Shown here: in pieces, positions 6,690-14,657 of the stretch
Position numbering within the stretch: the first letter of the stretch is position 1
Layout: each line of letters starts with the position of its first letter
From: Tannerella sp.
GTDB taxonomy: Bacteria > Bacteroidota > Bacteroidia > Bacteroidales > Tannerellaceae
NCBI GenBank assembly: GCA_031279875.1
Contig: JAITHS010000305.1
Span: forward strand, 1 to 14,939
Length of the DNA: 14,939 nt
Direction: 5' to 3'
Translations under genes and position numbers: made by a program
The notes under the pieces: generated by a model
Database searches by the model: none
Told to the model about the DNA's origin: nothing
Seen by the model: the letters and a program-made list of their open reading frames with translations, nothing else

Positions 6690-7994
6690 ATGACCTGTAA
6701 GGATATATTTAGCGATAAAACCGTTGCGTGGTTCACGCTGGGCTGCAAATTGAACTTTGCCGAGACTTCAACTATCGGCAAACAGTTTGCCGCACTCGGC
6801 ATCCGCAAGGCACGACAAGGAGAAGAGGCCGACTACTGCGTCGTCAATACCTGCTCGGTAACCGAACTTGCCGACAGAAAATGCCGTCAGATGATACGCA
6901 AAATCATCAAACTGCACCCAAACGCATTTGTCATTGTAACAGGCTGTTACGCCCAACTCAAACCCGAAGATATAACAGCCATAGAGGGCGTTGACCTCGT
7001 TATCGGAGCTAACGTTAAAGCAGACCTGATATCAATACTCAAACAGCAAAACGCCGAAACCCCCGAAATTTCAAACGACCGAACAACATTTTTTCCCGCC
7101 TGTTCAGCCGACGACCGCACACGACATTTCCTCAAAGTACAAGATGGCTGCGACTGTTTCTGTTCATACTGCACTATTCCGATGGCACGCGGGCGCAGTC
7201 GCAACGGCGCTATTGCCGACATTGTAATGCAGGCAACGGAAGTAGCGCGCACCGGCGGCAAAGAAATCGTCCTTACCGGCGTCAATATCGGTGATTTCGG
7301 CAAAACGACAGGAGAAAAATTTATCGACCTTCTCAAAGCGCTTGATCATGTAGAAGGTATCGAAAGATACCGTATTTCTTCGATAGAACCGGATCTTATT
7401 ACCGATGAAATCGTATCATTTGTGTCGGAAAGCAAGCATTTTATGCCTCATTTTCATGTCCCTCTGCAAAGCGGATGCGATGCCGTTCTTAAACTTATGC
7501 GCCGTCGTTATGACACAAAACTTTTCAGCGACATAATACTGAAAATCAAACATTTGTTGCCCGACGCATTTATCGGCATCGACGTTATTGCGGGAATGCG
7601 CGGAGAAACGGAAGAGTATTTCCTTAACAGCAAGGCTTTTATAGAGAGTTTGCCGTTTTCGCAACTGCATGTATTTACCTATTCGGAGCGTCCCGACACG
7701 AAAGCGCTGACTATCGAACCGGTGGTGCCTCACACTGTTAGACATGAACGCACTCGCCAACTTATCGAACTGTCCGACAGCCGTTTAAATCTGTTTTATG
7801 ACGCATATACCGGCAAAACGGCCAACGTATTATTTGAACATGCGCAAAAAAAAGGCTTCATGTATGGCTTTACCGAAAACTATATTAAAGTTGAAATACC
7901 TTATAATAAGGCTCTTTGCAACACCGTATGCTCTGTCAAAATGACAGGTTGGAATGACACACGAACAGTGCAGAAAGCAGAACCGAATTTCTAA
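6690..7994 (+). CDS. mtaB: tRNA (t6A37-C2) methylthiotransferase MtaB
   Basis: The 434-residue radical-SAM enzyme adds a methylthio group to C2 of N6-threonylcarbamoyladenosine at position 37 of ANN-decoding tRNAs. The N-terminal UPF0004 domain holds the three cysteines of the auxiliary 4Fe-4S cluster: C19 (TLGCKLNFAE), C55 (NTCSVT) and C86 (TGCYAQ). The radical-SAM CxxxCxxC is C154/C158/C161 in DGCDCFCSYCTIP. A TRAM-like RNA-binding tail occupies about residues 370-425 (GKTANVLFE ... YIKVEIP). The GCKLNFAE context and the length favour MtaB over MiaB or RimO. There is an extra cysteine, C156, inside the radical-SAM loop where aromatic residues are usual. It appears to be transcribed alone from 6660-6667; speA has its own promoter downstream. 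Confidence 0.92.
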   Translation: MTCKDIFSDKTVAWFTLGCKLNFAETSTIGKQFAALGIRKARQGEEADYCVVNTCSVTELADRKCRQMIRKIIKLHPNAFVIVTGCYAQLKPEDITAIEGVDLVIGANVKADLISILKQQNAETPEISNDRTTFFPACSADDRTRHFLKVQDGCDCFCSYCTIPMARGRSRNGAIADIVMQATEVARTGGKEIVLTGVNIGDFGKTTGEKFIDLLKALDHVEGIERYRISSIEPDLITDEIVSFVSESKHFMPHFHVPLQSGCDAVLKLMRRRYDTKLFSDIILKIKHLLPDAFIGIDVIAGMRGETEEYFLNSKAFIESLPFSQLHVFTYSERPDTKALTIEPVVPHTVRHERTRQLIELSDSRLNLFYDAYTGKTANVLFEHAQKKGFMYGFTENYIKVEIPYNKALCNTVCSVKMTGWNDTRTVQKAEPNF

Positions 7995-8012
7995 GTGTTT
8001 TTTTATCCAATG

Positions 8013-8044
8013 TTTGAATATTCTGAAAAATTTATCTAATTTTG
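8013..8044 (+). promoter_or_regulatory. Bacteroidota -33/-7 promoter of speA
   Basis: TTTG at 8013-8016 and TAATTTTG at 8037-8044 are separated by 20 bp, which suits the Bacteroidota sigma-ABfr consensus. The -7 box ends 34 bp before the speA ATG. Confidence 0.7.
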
Positions 8045-8078
8045 CGCCCTCAAAACATTAAAAACAGATAGAAACAAC

Positions 8079-9977
8079 ATGAGAAAATGGCGAATAGAAG
8101 ATTCGGCCGAACTGTACAATATCTACGGCTGGGGACTTGATTACTTTTCGATTAACGAAAAAGGACATATCGTTGTTACACCTAAAAAAAACGGGACGCA
8201 GATTGACCTCAAAGAACTGATGGACGAACTCGTACTGCGCGATGTCGAAGCGCCGCTACTGTTACGGTTTTCCGACATCCTCGACCACAGAATAGAGAAG
8301 ATTTCAAACTGCTTCACTATCGCTTCCGAAGAGTACAAATACAAGGGGCAAAACTTTATAATCTACCCTATCAAAGTAAACCAGATGAAGCAGGTAGTAG
8401 AAGAAATAGTGAGCCACGGCAAAAAATTTAACATCGGTTTGGAAGCAGGCTCCAAACCCGAACTACATGCAGTATTAGCTATCAACACCAGTCCCGATTC
8501 GCTGATAATATGCAACGGCTACAAAGACGAAAACTATGTCCGCCTCGCGCTTCTGGCGCAGAAGATGGGCAAACGTATCTTCATCGTAGTCGAAAAACTC
8601 AACGAGCTGCGCCTCATAGCCGACCTCGCCAAAAAGATGAAAATAACGCCCAATATCGGCATCCGCATCAAATTAGCCAGCGCCGGCAGCGGTAAGTGGG
8701 AAGAATCAGGCGGCGATGTAAGCAAGTTCGGACTGTCGTCGAGCGAACTCCTCGAAGCACTTGATATTCTGGATAAAACGAAGATGAAAGACTGCCTCAA
8801 ACTCATCCACTTCCATATCGGCAGTCAAGTTACGAAGATACGACGCATCAAGAACGCTCTACGCGAAGCATCACAGTTTTATGTCCAACTGCGAAAGATG
8901 GGATATAATGTTGATTTTGTGGATATTGGCGGCGGTCTCGGCGTTGACTACGACGGCACGCGCTCATCAGGCAGCGAAAGCAGTATGAACTACTCAATTC
9001 AAGAGTATGTCAACGATTCTATCTCTACCCTTGTTGACGTGTGCGAAAAAAACAATATACCGCAGCCTAATATAATTACGGAATCAGGGCGGTCGTTGAC
9101 GGCACATCATTCCGTACTGATATTCCAGATCATGGAAACAGCCGCTTCGCCGCAATGGGACGAAGACGAAGAACTGCCCGAAGACGCTCACGAACTCGTG
9201 CGCGAACTCTACAAACTGTGGGACGAGATGAATCACCCGCGCCTTATCGAAACATGGCACGACGCCCAGCAGATACGCGAAGAATCGCTCGACCGTTTCA
9301 GTCTCGGAATGTTAGACCTCACTACACGCGCCCAAGTCGAGAAACTCTACTGGTCGATAGCCCGCGAAGTGCAGCAGATGGCGCTCAACATGAAACATGC
9401 CCCCGAAGAGCTGCACAAAATATCTAAAATGCTGCCCGACAAATACTTCTGCAACTTCTCATTGTTTCAGTCCCTGCCCGATTCATGGGCGATAGACCAG
9501 ATATTTCCTATCGTACCTATATCGCGCCTCGACGAAAAACCCGACCGCACGGCAACACTGCAAGATATTACCTGCGACAGCGACGGCAAGATAGATAATT
9601 TTATCAACATGCAAAACTATACCTATCACTTGCCTGTTCACCGCTTCAACCGAAAAGAACCGTATTATTTCGGCGTATTTTTAGTTGGCGCATATCAAGA
9701 AATACTCGGCGACCTGCACAACCTCTTCGGCGACACTAATGCAGTACATATATCGGTCGGCAAAGACGGATACGAAATAGAACAAATCATTGACGGAGAG
9801 ACTATTGCCGACGTACTCGAATATGTTCAGTACAGCCCCAAAAAGTTAGTCCGCACAGTCGAAACATGGGTAACGCAGTCGATGAAAGAAGGCAAAATAA
9901 CCCTCGAAGAAGGTCGCGAATTTCTCTCCAACTATCGCTCCGGACTTTACGGATATACGTATTTGGAAGTATCATAA
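8079..9977 (+). CDS. speA: Biosynthetic arginine decarboxylase (PLP-dependent)
   Basis: The 632-residue enzyme converts L-arginine to agmatine and CO2, the first step of the agmatine route to putrescine, in the cytoplasm. It is a fold-III (alanine racemase/ornithine decarboxylase-like) PLP protein. The Schiff-base lysine is K99 in YPIKVNQ. HFHIGSQ (244-250) and DIGGGLGVDYDG (282-293) build the PLP phosphate site, and ESGRS lies at 335-339. The C-terminal part has NFSLFQSLPDSWAIDQ and TCDSDG, which contributes the active-site cysteine in this family. The length is close to the usual 630-660 residues. No other polyamine gene, such as agmatine deiminase, is adjacent. The start at 8079 gives the family-typical N-terminus (WRIEDSAELYNIYGWG). 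Confidence 0.97.
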   Translation: MRKWRIEDSAELYNIYGWGLDYFSINEKGHIVVTPKKNGTQIDLKELMDELVLRDVEAPLLLRFSDILDHRIEKISNCFTIASEEYKYKGQNFIIYPIKVNQMKQVVEEIVSHGKKFNIGLEAGSKPELHAVLAINTSPDSLIICNGYKDENYVRLALLAQKMGKRIFIVVEKLNELRLIADLAKKMKITPNIGIRIKLASAGSGKWEESGGDVSKFGLSSSELLEALDILDKTKMKDCLKLIHFHIGSQVTKIRRIKNALREASQFYVQLRKMGYNVDFVDIGGGLGVDYDGTRSSGSESSMNYSIQEYVNDSISTLVDVCEKNNIPQPNIITESGRSLTAHHSVLIFQIMETAASPQWDEDEELPEDAHELVRELYKLWDEMNHPRLIETWHDAQQIREESLDRFSLGMLDLTTRAQVEKLYWSIAREVQQMALNMKHAPEELHKISKMLPDKYFCNFSLFQSLPDSWAIDQIFPIVPISRLDEKPDRTATLQDITCDSDGKIDNFINMQNYTYHLPVHRFNRKEPYYFGVFLVGAYQEILGDLHNLFGDTNAVHISVGKDGYEIEQIIDGETIADVLEYVQYSPKKLVRTVETWVTQSMKEGKITLEEGREFLSNYRSGLYGYTYLEVS

Positions 9978-10021
9978 GAAAGTTTTTTTCAACAACATGT
10001 AATAAATTCAAAAAAAAATTA

Positions 10022-10029
10022 TACTTTTG
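10022..10029 (+). promoter_or_regulatory. -7 box for the DUF2795 gene
   Basis: TACTTTTG fits TAnnTTTG within the 119-bp gap after speA, 67 bp upstream of the ATG at 10097. The leader is longer than those of neighbouring genes. Confidence 0.55.
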
Positions 10030-10096
10030 CGGCGATTTTCATACGAAAATCACACTTTAAATTTGTTTATTAATTTGTAACTTAATACTTTACGCT

Positions 10097-10318
10097 ATGT
10101 ATTGGACATTAGAATTAGCATCCAATCTTGAAGATGCACCCTGGCCGGCCACCAAAGACGAACTTGTTGATTACGCGCAACGTTCGGGAGCGCCGTTGGA
10201 AGTGATTGAAAATTTGCAGGAAATGGAAGATGAAGGCGAGATCTACGAATGCATGGAAGATATCTGGCCTGATTATCCGAGTAAAGAAGATTTTTTCTTT
10301 AACGAAGAAGAATATTAA
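10097..10318 (+). CDS. DUF2795-family acidic micro-protein
   Basis: The 73-residue protein reads MYWTLELASNLEDAPWPATK and continues with DELVDYAQRSGAPLEVIENL. The segment PATKDELVDYAQRSGAP...VIENL is the DUF2795 signature, a small helical domain of unknown function. The second half is strongly acidic and ends FFFNEEEY. Very similar stand-alone proteins of this size are common in Bacteroidota and usually conserved, so this is a real gene despite its length. It has its own -7 box and is flanked by promoters on both sides. There is no signal peptide or membrane segment, so it should be cytoplasmic. No function can be assigned. Confidence 0.85.
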   Translation: MYWTLELASNLEDAPWPATKDELVDYAQRSGAPLEVIENLQEMEDEGEIYECMEDIWPDYPSKEDFFFNEEEY

Positions 10319-10325
10319 TATTTTT

Positions 10326-10356
10326 TTTGTTGTTTAAAAAAAAATTATTATCTTTG
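10326..10356 (+). promoter_or_regulatory. -33/-7 promoter of the tex operon
   Basis: TTTG at 10326-10329 and TATCTTTG at 10349-10356 are 19 bp apart, an excellent match to the Bacteroidota promoter. The tex ATG follows 17 bp later. Confidence 0.7.
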
Positions 10357-10373
10357 CCGCAAATTTAGTTATT

Positions 10374-12497
10374 ATGAACGAAATTATACCCACACTGATA
10401 TCGGAGAGATCAGGGATAAGCAATCACCAGATTATCAACACCATAGAATTGCTTGATGATGGGGCTACGATACCGTTTATCAGTCGTTACCGAAAAGAGA
10501 AAACCGGCGGTCTTAACGAGGTAGAGATAGCGAATATCGCTGATGAATACAAGCGACTGCTTGATTTGGAAAAGCGTAAGGAAACGATTGTTTCTACTAT
10601 CGAAGAACTCGGCAAAATGAACGACGCATTGAAAGCGCGAATAGACTCGGTTTGGACTTCGGCAGAGTTGGAAGACATCTATCTGCCCTACAAGCCCAAA
10701 CGTCGCACACGCGCCCAAATAGCACGCGAGAAAGGCTTGGAACCATTAGCGAAAATACTGATGACACAACGTCGGGACGATGTGGAGGTAATTGCACAAA
10801 AGTATATCTCCGAAGCTGTTACGACAGTCGAAGAAGCATTGGCAGGCGGGCGCGACATCATTGCCGAATGGGTCAACGAAGCTACTATGGCACGTAACAT
10901 CGTAAGGTCGGCATTTGAACGCGAAGCAGTGATTTCGAGCCGCGTAGTAAAAGACAAAGAAGCAGAAGGCGACAAATACCGCGACTATTTCAATTTCAGC
11001 GAAACGATGAGGCGCATAACATCACATCGACTGCTCGCCATCAGACGCGGCGAAACGGAAGGCTTCCTGCGAGTTGACATATCGCCCGACGAAACACATA
11101 CATTAATGAGGCTGCACCATTTTTTTGTTAAAAGCGATAATGACGCAAGCAGACAAGTAGAAATGGCTGTTACAGACGGCTACAAACGTCTTTTGAAGCC
11201 ATCAATAGAAACCGAATTTGCCGCTTCAAGCAAAGAGAAAGCCGATAAAGAAGCAATCAGTATCTTTGTGCAGAATATCAGACAGTTATTGCTCGCCCCA
11301 CCGCTCGGACACAAGCGTATTCTGGGTATCGACCCCGGATACCGCACCGGTTGTAAAGTCGTATGCCTCGACGAGCAAGGCAATCTGCTGCATAATGAAA
11401 CAATATTTCCTCATCCCCCGAAATCGGAACGACTTGAAGCGATGAAAAAACTTTCCACTCTCGTCGAACAGTATGAAATACAGGCCATTGCAGTAGGTAA
11501 CGGCACTGCCGGACGCGAAACCGAGCAATTAGTACAAAACACCCGCTTTGACCGCACAGTTCAAATATTCGGCGTCAGCGAAAGCGGCGCCAGCATATAT
11601 TCGGCGTCGGATATAGCACGCGAAGAATTTCCCGATTATGACGTTACCGTAAGAGGAGCCGTTTCGTTAGGACGACGACTGATGGACCCGCTGGCAGAGT
11701 TAGTCAAATTAGACCCTAAATCTATCGGCGTAGGTCAGTATCAGCATGACGTTAATCAGACAGCTCTTAAAGATGCTCTCGACAGAACAGTCGAATTTTG
11801 CGTCAACCTTGTAGGCGTAAACGTCAATACAGCAAGCAAATATCTGCTTACATACGTTTCGGGCATAGGACCGGCGCTCGCCCAAAATATCGTTTCATAC
11901 AGAACAGAACACGGCTTGTTTCGCAACCGCAACGAATTTATGGCAGTACCTAAACTCGGCAATAAATCGTTTGAACAGTGCGCCGGCTTTCTGCGCATCA
12001 ACAACGCCGAAAACCCGCTCGACAACTCGGCCGTTCATCCCGAAAGTTACTATATAGTAGAACGAATGGCGGCCGACCTTAACTGCAACGTCCGAGATTT
12101 GCTCGACAATGAAGAACTGCGCGGAAAGGTAGAATTAGACAAATATGTTACCGATAATGTAGGACTGCCAACCTTACATGACATTATGACCGAACTTGGC
12201 AAACCCGGTCGCGACCCACGCGAAACTATCACCGAGTTTGCGTTTGACCCTACTGTGCGTAATATTTCCGACCTTCGCGAAGGAATGATTTTGAACGGAA
12301 TAGTTACTAATGTTACCAAATTCGGCGCCTTTGTAAATATCGGCATCAAAGAAAACGGAATGGTTCATATATCCCAGATAGCAGATCAATATATCGGTAA
12401 TCCGGCCGATATTATATCTGTTCATCAACAAATTACGGTTAAAGTACTCTCAATTGACGAGGCGCGTAAAAGGATAAATTTAAGTATGAAAATATGA
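10374..12497 (+). CDS. tex: Tex family S1 RNA-binding protein
   Basis: The 707-residue cytoplasmic protein is Tex, a nucleic-acid-binding factor related to eukaryotic Spt6 and linked to transcription and RNA quality control. The domains are complete: a helical N-terminus (1-310) with IPFISRYRKEKTGGL at 33-47 and ELEDIYLPYKPKRRTRA at 98-114; a YqgF/RNase H-like domain starting ILGIDPGYRTG (316-326), with VGNGTAGRETE (374-384); a helix-hairpin-helix region (about 485-560, NTASKYLLTYVSGIGP); and an S1 domain (about 635-705, GMILNGIVTNVTKFGAFVNI) that ends the protein. The basic tail seen after S1 in some homologues is absent. The TGA overlaps the start of the next gene (ATGA), so translation is probably coupled. 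Confidence 0.97.
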   Translation: MNEIIPTLISERSGISNHQIINTIELLDDGATIPFISRYRKEKTGGLNEVEIANIADEYKRLLDLEKRKETIVSTIEELGKMNDALKARIDSVWTSAELEDIYLPYKPKRRTRAQIAREKGLEPLAKILMTQRRDDVEVIAQKYISEAVTTVEEALAGGRDIIAEWVNEATMARNIVRSAFEREAVISSRVVKDKEAEGDKYRDYFNFSETMRRITSHRLLAIRRGETEGFLRVDISPDETHTLMRLHHFFVKSDNDASRQVEMAVTDGYKRLLKPSIETEFAASSKEKADKEAISIFVQNIRQLLLAPPLGHKRILGIDPGYRTGCKVVCLDEQGNLLHNETIFPHPPKSERLEAMKKLSTLVEQYEIQAIAVGNGTAGRETEQLVQNTRFDRTVQIFGVSESGASIYSASDIAREEFPDYDVTVRGAVSLGRRLMDPLAELVKLDPKSIGVGQYQHDVNQTALKDALDRTVEFCVNLVGVNVNTASKYLLTYVSGIGPALAQNIVSYRTEHGLFRNRNEFMAVPKLGNKSFEQCAGFLRINNAENPLDNSAVHPESYYIVERMAADLNCNVRDLLDNEELRGKVELDKYVTDNVGLPTLHDIMTELGKPGRDPRETITEFAFDPTVRNISDLREGMILNGIVTNVTKFGAFVNIGIKENGMVHISQIADQYIGNPADIISVHQQITVKVLSIDEARKRINLSMKI

Positions 12498-13726
12498 AAC
12501 ATTTCCCATTAATACTTACAGCGCTATGGCTGACGTTAAGCTGCGTGAACGAGAGAGTTGAACCGTCCCTGCCAGAAACACGCCGTAACATACTTTTTTA
12601 TATCGCTACCGACGAAGGCTCTATCATCGACGGAGATACAAAACCCAAGATCGACGACATCAGACGCGGCTGGCAACCCGGCAAAGGCGAAATGCTAATC
12701 TATGCCGACCGCCTCAACAACGGCGCTACGCTGATGCGTATCAGCGACGTCAAAGGCTCTAACGGGGCGTATATGATTGATACTCTGGCAAATTACGGCG
12801 TCGAAAACTCTGCCGACCCTGCCACGTTAAGCCGCGCTATCGACAGCCTTACAAGACATCATAAAGCCGACAGTTACGGCTTGATATTCTTCTCGCACGC
12901 AAGCGGCTGGCTGCCAAAAGGTATGCTTGCCAACCCACGCTCGTTGGTGATAGACAAAGGAGGCGACGGCGTTAAAAAAGAAATGAATTATACCGACTTT
13001 GCAGACGCAATACCCGACCACACGTTTGATTTTATCATCCTTGAAGCGTGCCTCATGGCAGACGTTATTTCGATGTACGAACTGCGCAATAAAGCCGATT
13101 ATATCCTCGCATCGTCGGCCGAAATAGTAGCGCCGGGGTTTCAATTAGGTCTGACATGGGACAATGTGTTGCCGCCAAGTGCGTATCAAACCAAAACAAT
13201 GTCGCTTTTCGACACCCAACAGCCTGTTGAAACTATCCTGAAAGACTTCGGACAGGCGTATTATAATATTGTATCGAAAATCTCTGCCGGAAACGATTAT
13301 AATTCCATGACGCTCGGACTGATAAAGATGAGTGAGATGGATGCCCTCGCAACAGCAACCAAAACGGCATTAAACGGCGCCGTAATCCACGAAAACAGTC
13401 TAAAAACGGGCGTCGATATCAACGATATACAAACGTTTGACCGCCCGCAAGCCTCCGGCATGGGTGGTATGCCTTATTCACGCTATTTCGATTTTGCACA
13501 TACGCTACAAAATATCGTGCCGCAAGACAAATATGCAGACTTTTCCAAACAAATGGAGAAAACAGTCGTCTGGAAAGTCTCTACGCCGAATTTTATGCTT
13601 TCGTACAACGGTTTTGAAATCAAACATCACTGCGGACTGACTACTTATATCGAACGTGAAACTGTTTATCCCGACATCACTGCGGCTTACGAGCAGTCGG
13701 CGTGGTTCGCAGCAACGCAAAACTAA
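12494..13726 (+). CDS. Clostripain-family (C11) cysteine peptidase lipoprotein
   Basis: The 410-residue protein starts MKHFPLILTALWLTLSC, a signal peptide with a lipobox (TLSC, Cys17), so it is likely a lipid-anchored envelope protein. The caspase-like C11 catalytic dyad is present: H135 in FFSHASGW and C186 in ILEACLMADV, followed by YELR and ADYILASSAE as in clostripain-related proteins. The usual HGSGW appears as HASGW. Clostripain-type enzymes cleave after basic residues, but specificity here is not readable. The ATG overlaps the tex stop codon by ATGA, and the corrinoid adenosyltransferase starts 9 bp after its end, so all three probably share a transcript. No separate propeptide is obvious. 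Confidence 0.85.
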   Translation: MKHFPLILTALWLTLSCVNERVEPSLPETRRNILFYIATDEGSIIDGDTKPKIDDIRRGWQPGKGEMLIYADRLNNGATLMRISDVKGSNGAYMIDTLANYGVENSADPATLSRAIDSLTRHHKADSYGLIFFSHASGWLPKGMLANPRSLVIDKGGDGVKKEMNYTDFADAIPDHTFDFIILEACLMADVISMYELRNKADYILASSAEIVAPGFQLGLTWDNVLPPSAYQTKTMSLFDTQQPVETILKDFGQAYYNIVSKISAGNDYNSMTLGLIKMSEMDALATATKTALNGAVIHENSLKTGVDINDIQTFDRPQASGMGGMPYSRYFDFAHTLQNIVPQDKYADFSKQMEKTVVWKVSTPNFMLSYNGFEIKHHCGLTTYIERETVYPDITAAYEQSAWFAATQN

Positions 13727-13735
13727 TTATATATT

Positions 13736-14317
13736 ATGAAGAAATCAAATGTTTATACCCGTACGGGCGATGCCGGAATGACGTCATTAGTCGGCGGCGC
13801 CCGTGTACCTAAAACGCATCCGCGCCTCGAAGCCTACGGTACGATAGATGAATTGAACTCTTTTATCGGGCTTCTTGTTGCCGAAATGACGGATGCCCCC
13901 ACCCTACGCAGGACGTCGGAAACAAATATTTTGCAATCGCTCTCCGTCATTCAGTCCAAACTGTTCGACATCGGCGCATACCTCGCTACCGACCCCGAAC
14001 AGACATCTTTCACACCCGCCGCCGCCGTTACGGACGAAGACATCAAATATCTCGAAGAAGCCATTGACCTGATAGACGACAAGTTACCGAAGATGAAATC
14101 ATTCGTCATCCCCGGCGGATGCAAAACGGCAGCGTTAATACACGTTTGCCGTACCGTTTGCCGCCGCGCCGAACGCGCTATGTTTGCCATAGAAACACCC
14201 AATTCGTTAAACGGCAGCTCTCTACCTATCACTTATATCAACAGATTGTCGGATTATCTGTTTGTTATGGCCAGATATGAATGTATCTCAAATACAGGGT
14301 CAGAAGTGTTTCTTTAA
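13736..14317 (+). CDS. PduO-type corrinoid adenosyltransferase
   Basis: The 193-residue cytoplasmic enzyme transfers the adenosyl group of ATP to cob(I)alamin or cobinamide to make the coenzyme B12 form used by mutases such as methylmalonyl-CoA mutase. The ATP-binding N-terminus YTRTGDAGMTSLVGGARVPK (residues 7-26) is the PduO signature; M15 replaces the common Thr. RLEAYGTIDELNS (30-42), IPGGCKTAALIHVCRT (125-140), CRRAER (142-147) and YINRLSDYLFVMAR (167-180) complete the motif set of the five-helix bundle. The length is typical. It is the last gene of the tex unit, separated by 9 bp from the peptidase, and its stop is followed 3 bp later by the palindrome array. Confidence 0.95.
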   Translation: MKKSNVYTRTGDAGMTSLVGGARVPKTHPRLEAYGTIDELNSFIGLLVAEMTDAPTLRRTSETNILQSLSVIQSKLFDIGAYLATDPEQTSFTPAAAVTDEDIKYLEEAIDLIDDKLPKMKSFVIPGGCKTAALIHVCRTVCRRAERAMFAIETPNSLNGSSLPITYINRLSDYLFVMARYECISNTGSEVFL

Positions 14318-14320
14318 TTA

Positions 14321-14553
14321 CATACGTATGCGTTGAAAATTTCATGCGTATGCGTTGAAAATTGCATGCGCATGCGTTGAAAATTACATGCGCATGCGTT
14401 GAAAATTACATGCGCATGCGTTGAAAATTACATGCGCATGTAAGTGATCGTTACATACGTATGTAATTTTCAACGCATGCGCATGTAAGTGATCGTTACA
14501 TACGTATGTAGGTGATCGTTACATACGTATGTAATTTTCAACGCATGCGCATG
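14321..14553. repeat. Array of eleven 10-bp palindromes with 12-13 bp spacers
   Basis: Palindromes of the form CATRCGYATG (one hybrid, CATGCGTATG) start at 14321, 14343, 14365, 14387, 14409, 14431, 14454, 14476, 14499, 14522 and 14544. The first five spacers are CGTTGAAAATTA or a one- or two-base variant (12 bp, 22-bp pitch). After 14440 the spacers are TAAGTGATCGTTA or TAGGTGATCGTTA (13 bp) and TAATTTTCAACG (12 bp), the latter being the exact reverse complement of the first type. Every palindrome is a strictly alternating pyrimidine-purine tract. It is not a CRISPR: repeats and spacers are too short and spacers recur. It starts 3 bp after the adenosyltransferase stop codon and could also act as a transcript 3' structure. 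Confidence 0.93.
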
Positions 14554-14568
14554 TAAGTAATGACGGAA

Positions 14569-14612
14569 CCCAAAACCCTTGCAGTGGTTTTAAACCCTGC
14601 AAGCGGTTTGGA
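14569..14612. repeat. Palindromic hairpin repeat (copy 2, diverged)
   Basis: CCCAAAACCCTTGCAG (14569-14584) and CTGCAAGCGGTTTGG (14597-14611) match the repeat at 6520-6561 with a few substitutions and a one-base length change in the left arm. The inner GGTTTTAAACC (14586-14596) is also conserved. The stem is less perfect than in copy 1. Confidence 0.7.
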
Positions 14613-14614
14613 GC

Positions 14615-14654
14615 TAACGCCCTGTATCATTGCGAGGGCGTTAACGTACAGGGC
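14615..14654. repeat. Two overlapping, mutually exclusive inverted repeats
   Basis: TAACGCCC (14615-14622) pairs with GGGCGTTA (14636-14643). GCCCTGTA (14619-14626) pairs with TACAGGGC (14647-14654). The two stems share the GCCC at 14619-14622 and cannot form together. CATTGCGAG inside this block (14629-14637) is repeated at 14661-14669, in the left arm of the next element. Confidence 0.65.
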
Positions 14655-14657
14655 ATT

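Noticed and set aside
6539..6808. 89-residue minus-strand open frame with repeated ELRIKNY heptapeptides
   Set aside because: It arises because the 21-bp tandem repeat is a multiple of three with no stop in that frame. It starts inside mtaB on the opposite strand and has no family similarity.
9155..9427. 90-residue arginine-rich plus-strand open frame inside speA
   Set aside because: It is a frame-shifted shadow of the speA coding sequence; the in-frame SpeA motifs on both sides are intact.
10308..10328. Possible terminator after the DUF2795 gene (AATATTAATATT and a T-run)
   Set aside because: The stem is only A-T pairs and very short, and the T-run doubles as the -33 region of the tex promoter. 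This is too weak to call.
14321..14553. CRISPR array
   Set aside because: The repeat is only 10 bp, spacers are 12-13 bp and only two or three kinds recur in both orientations. No cas gene is nearby.
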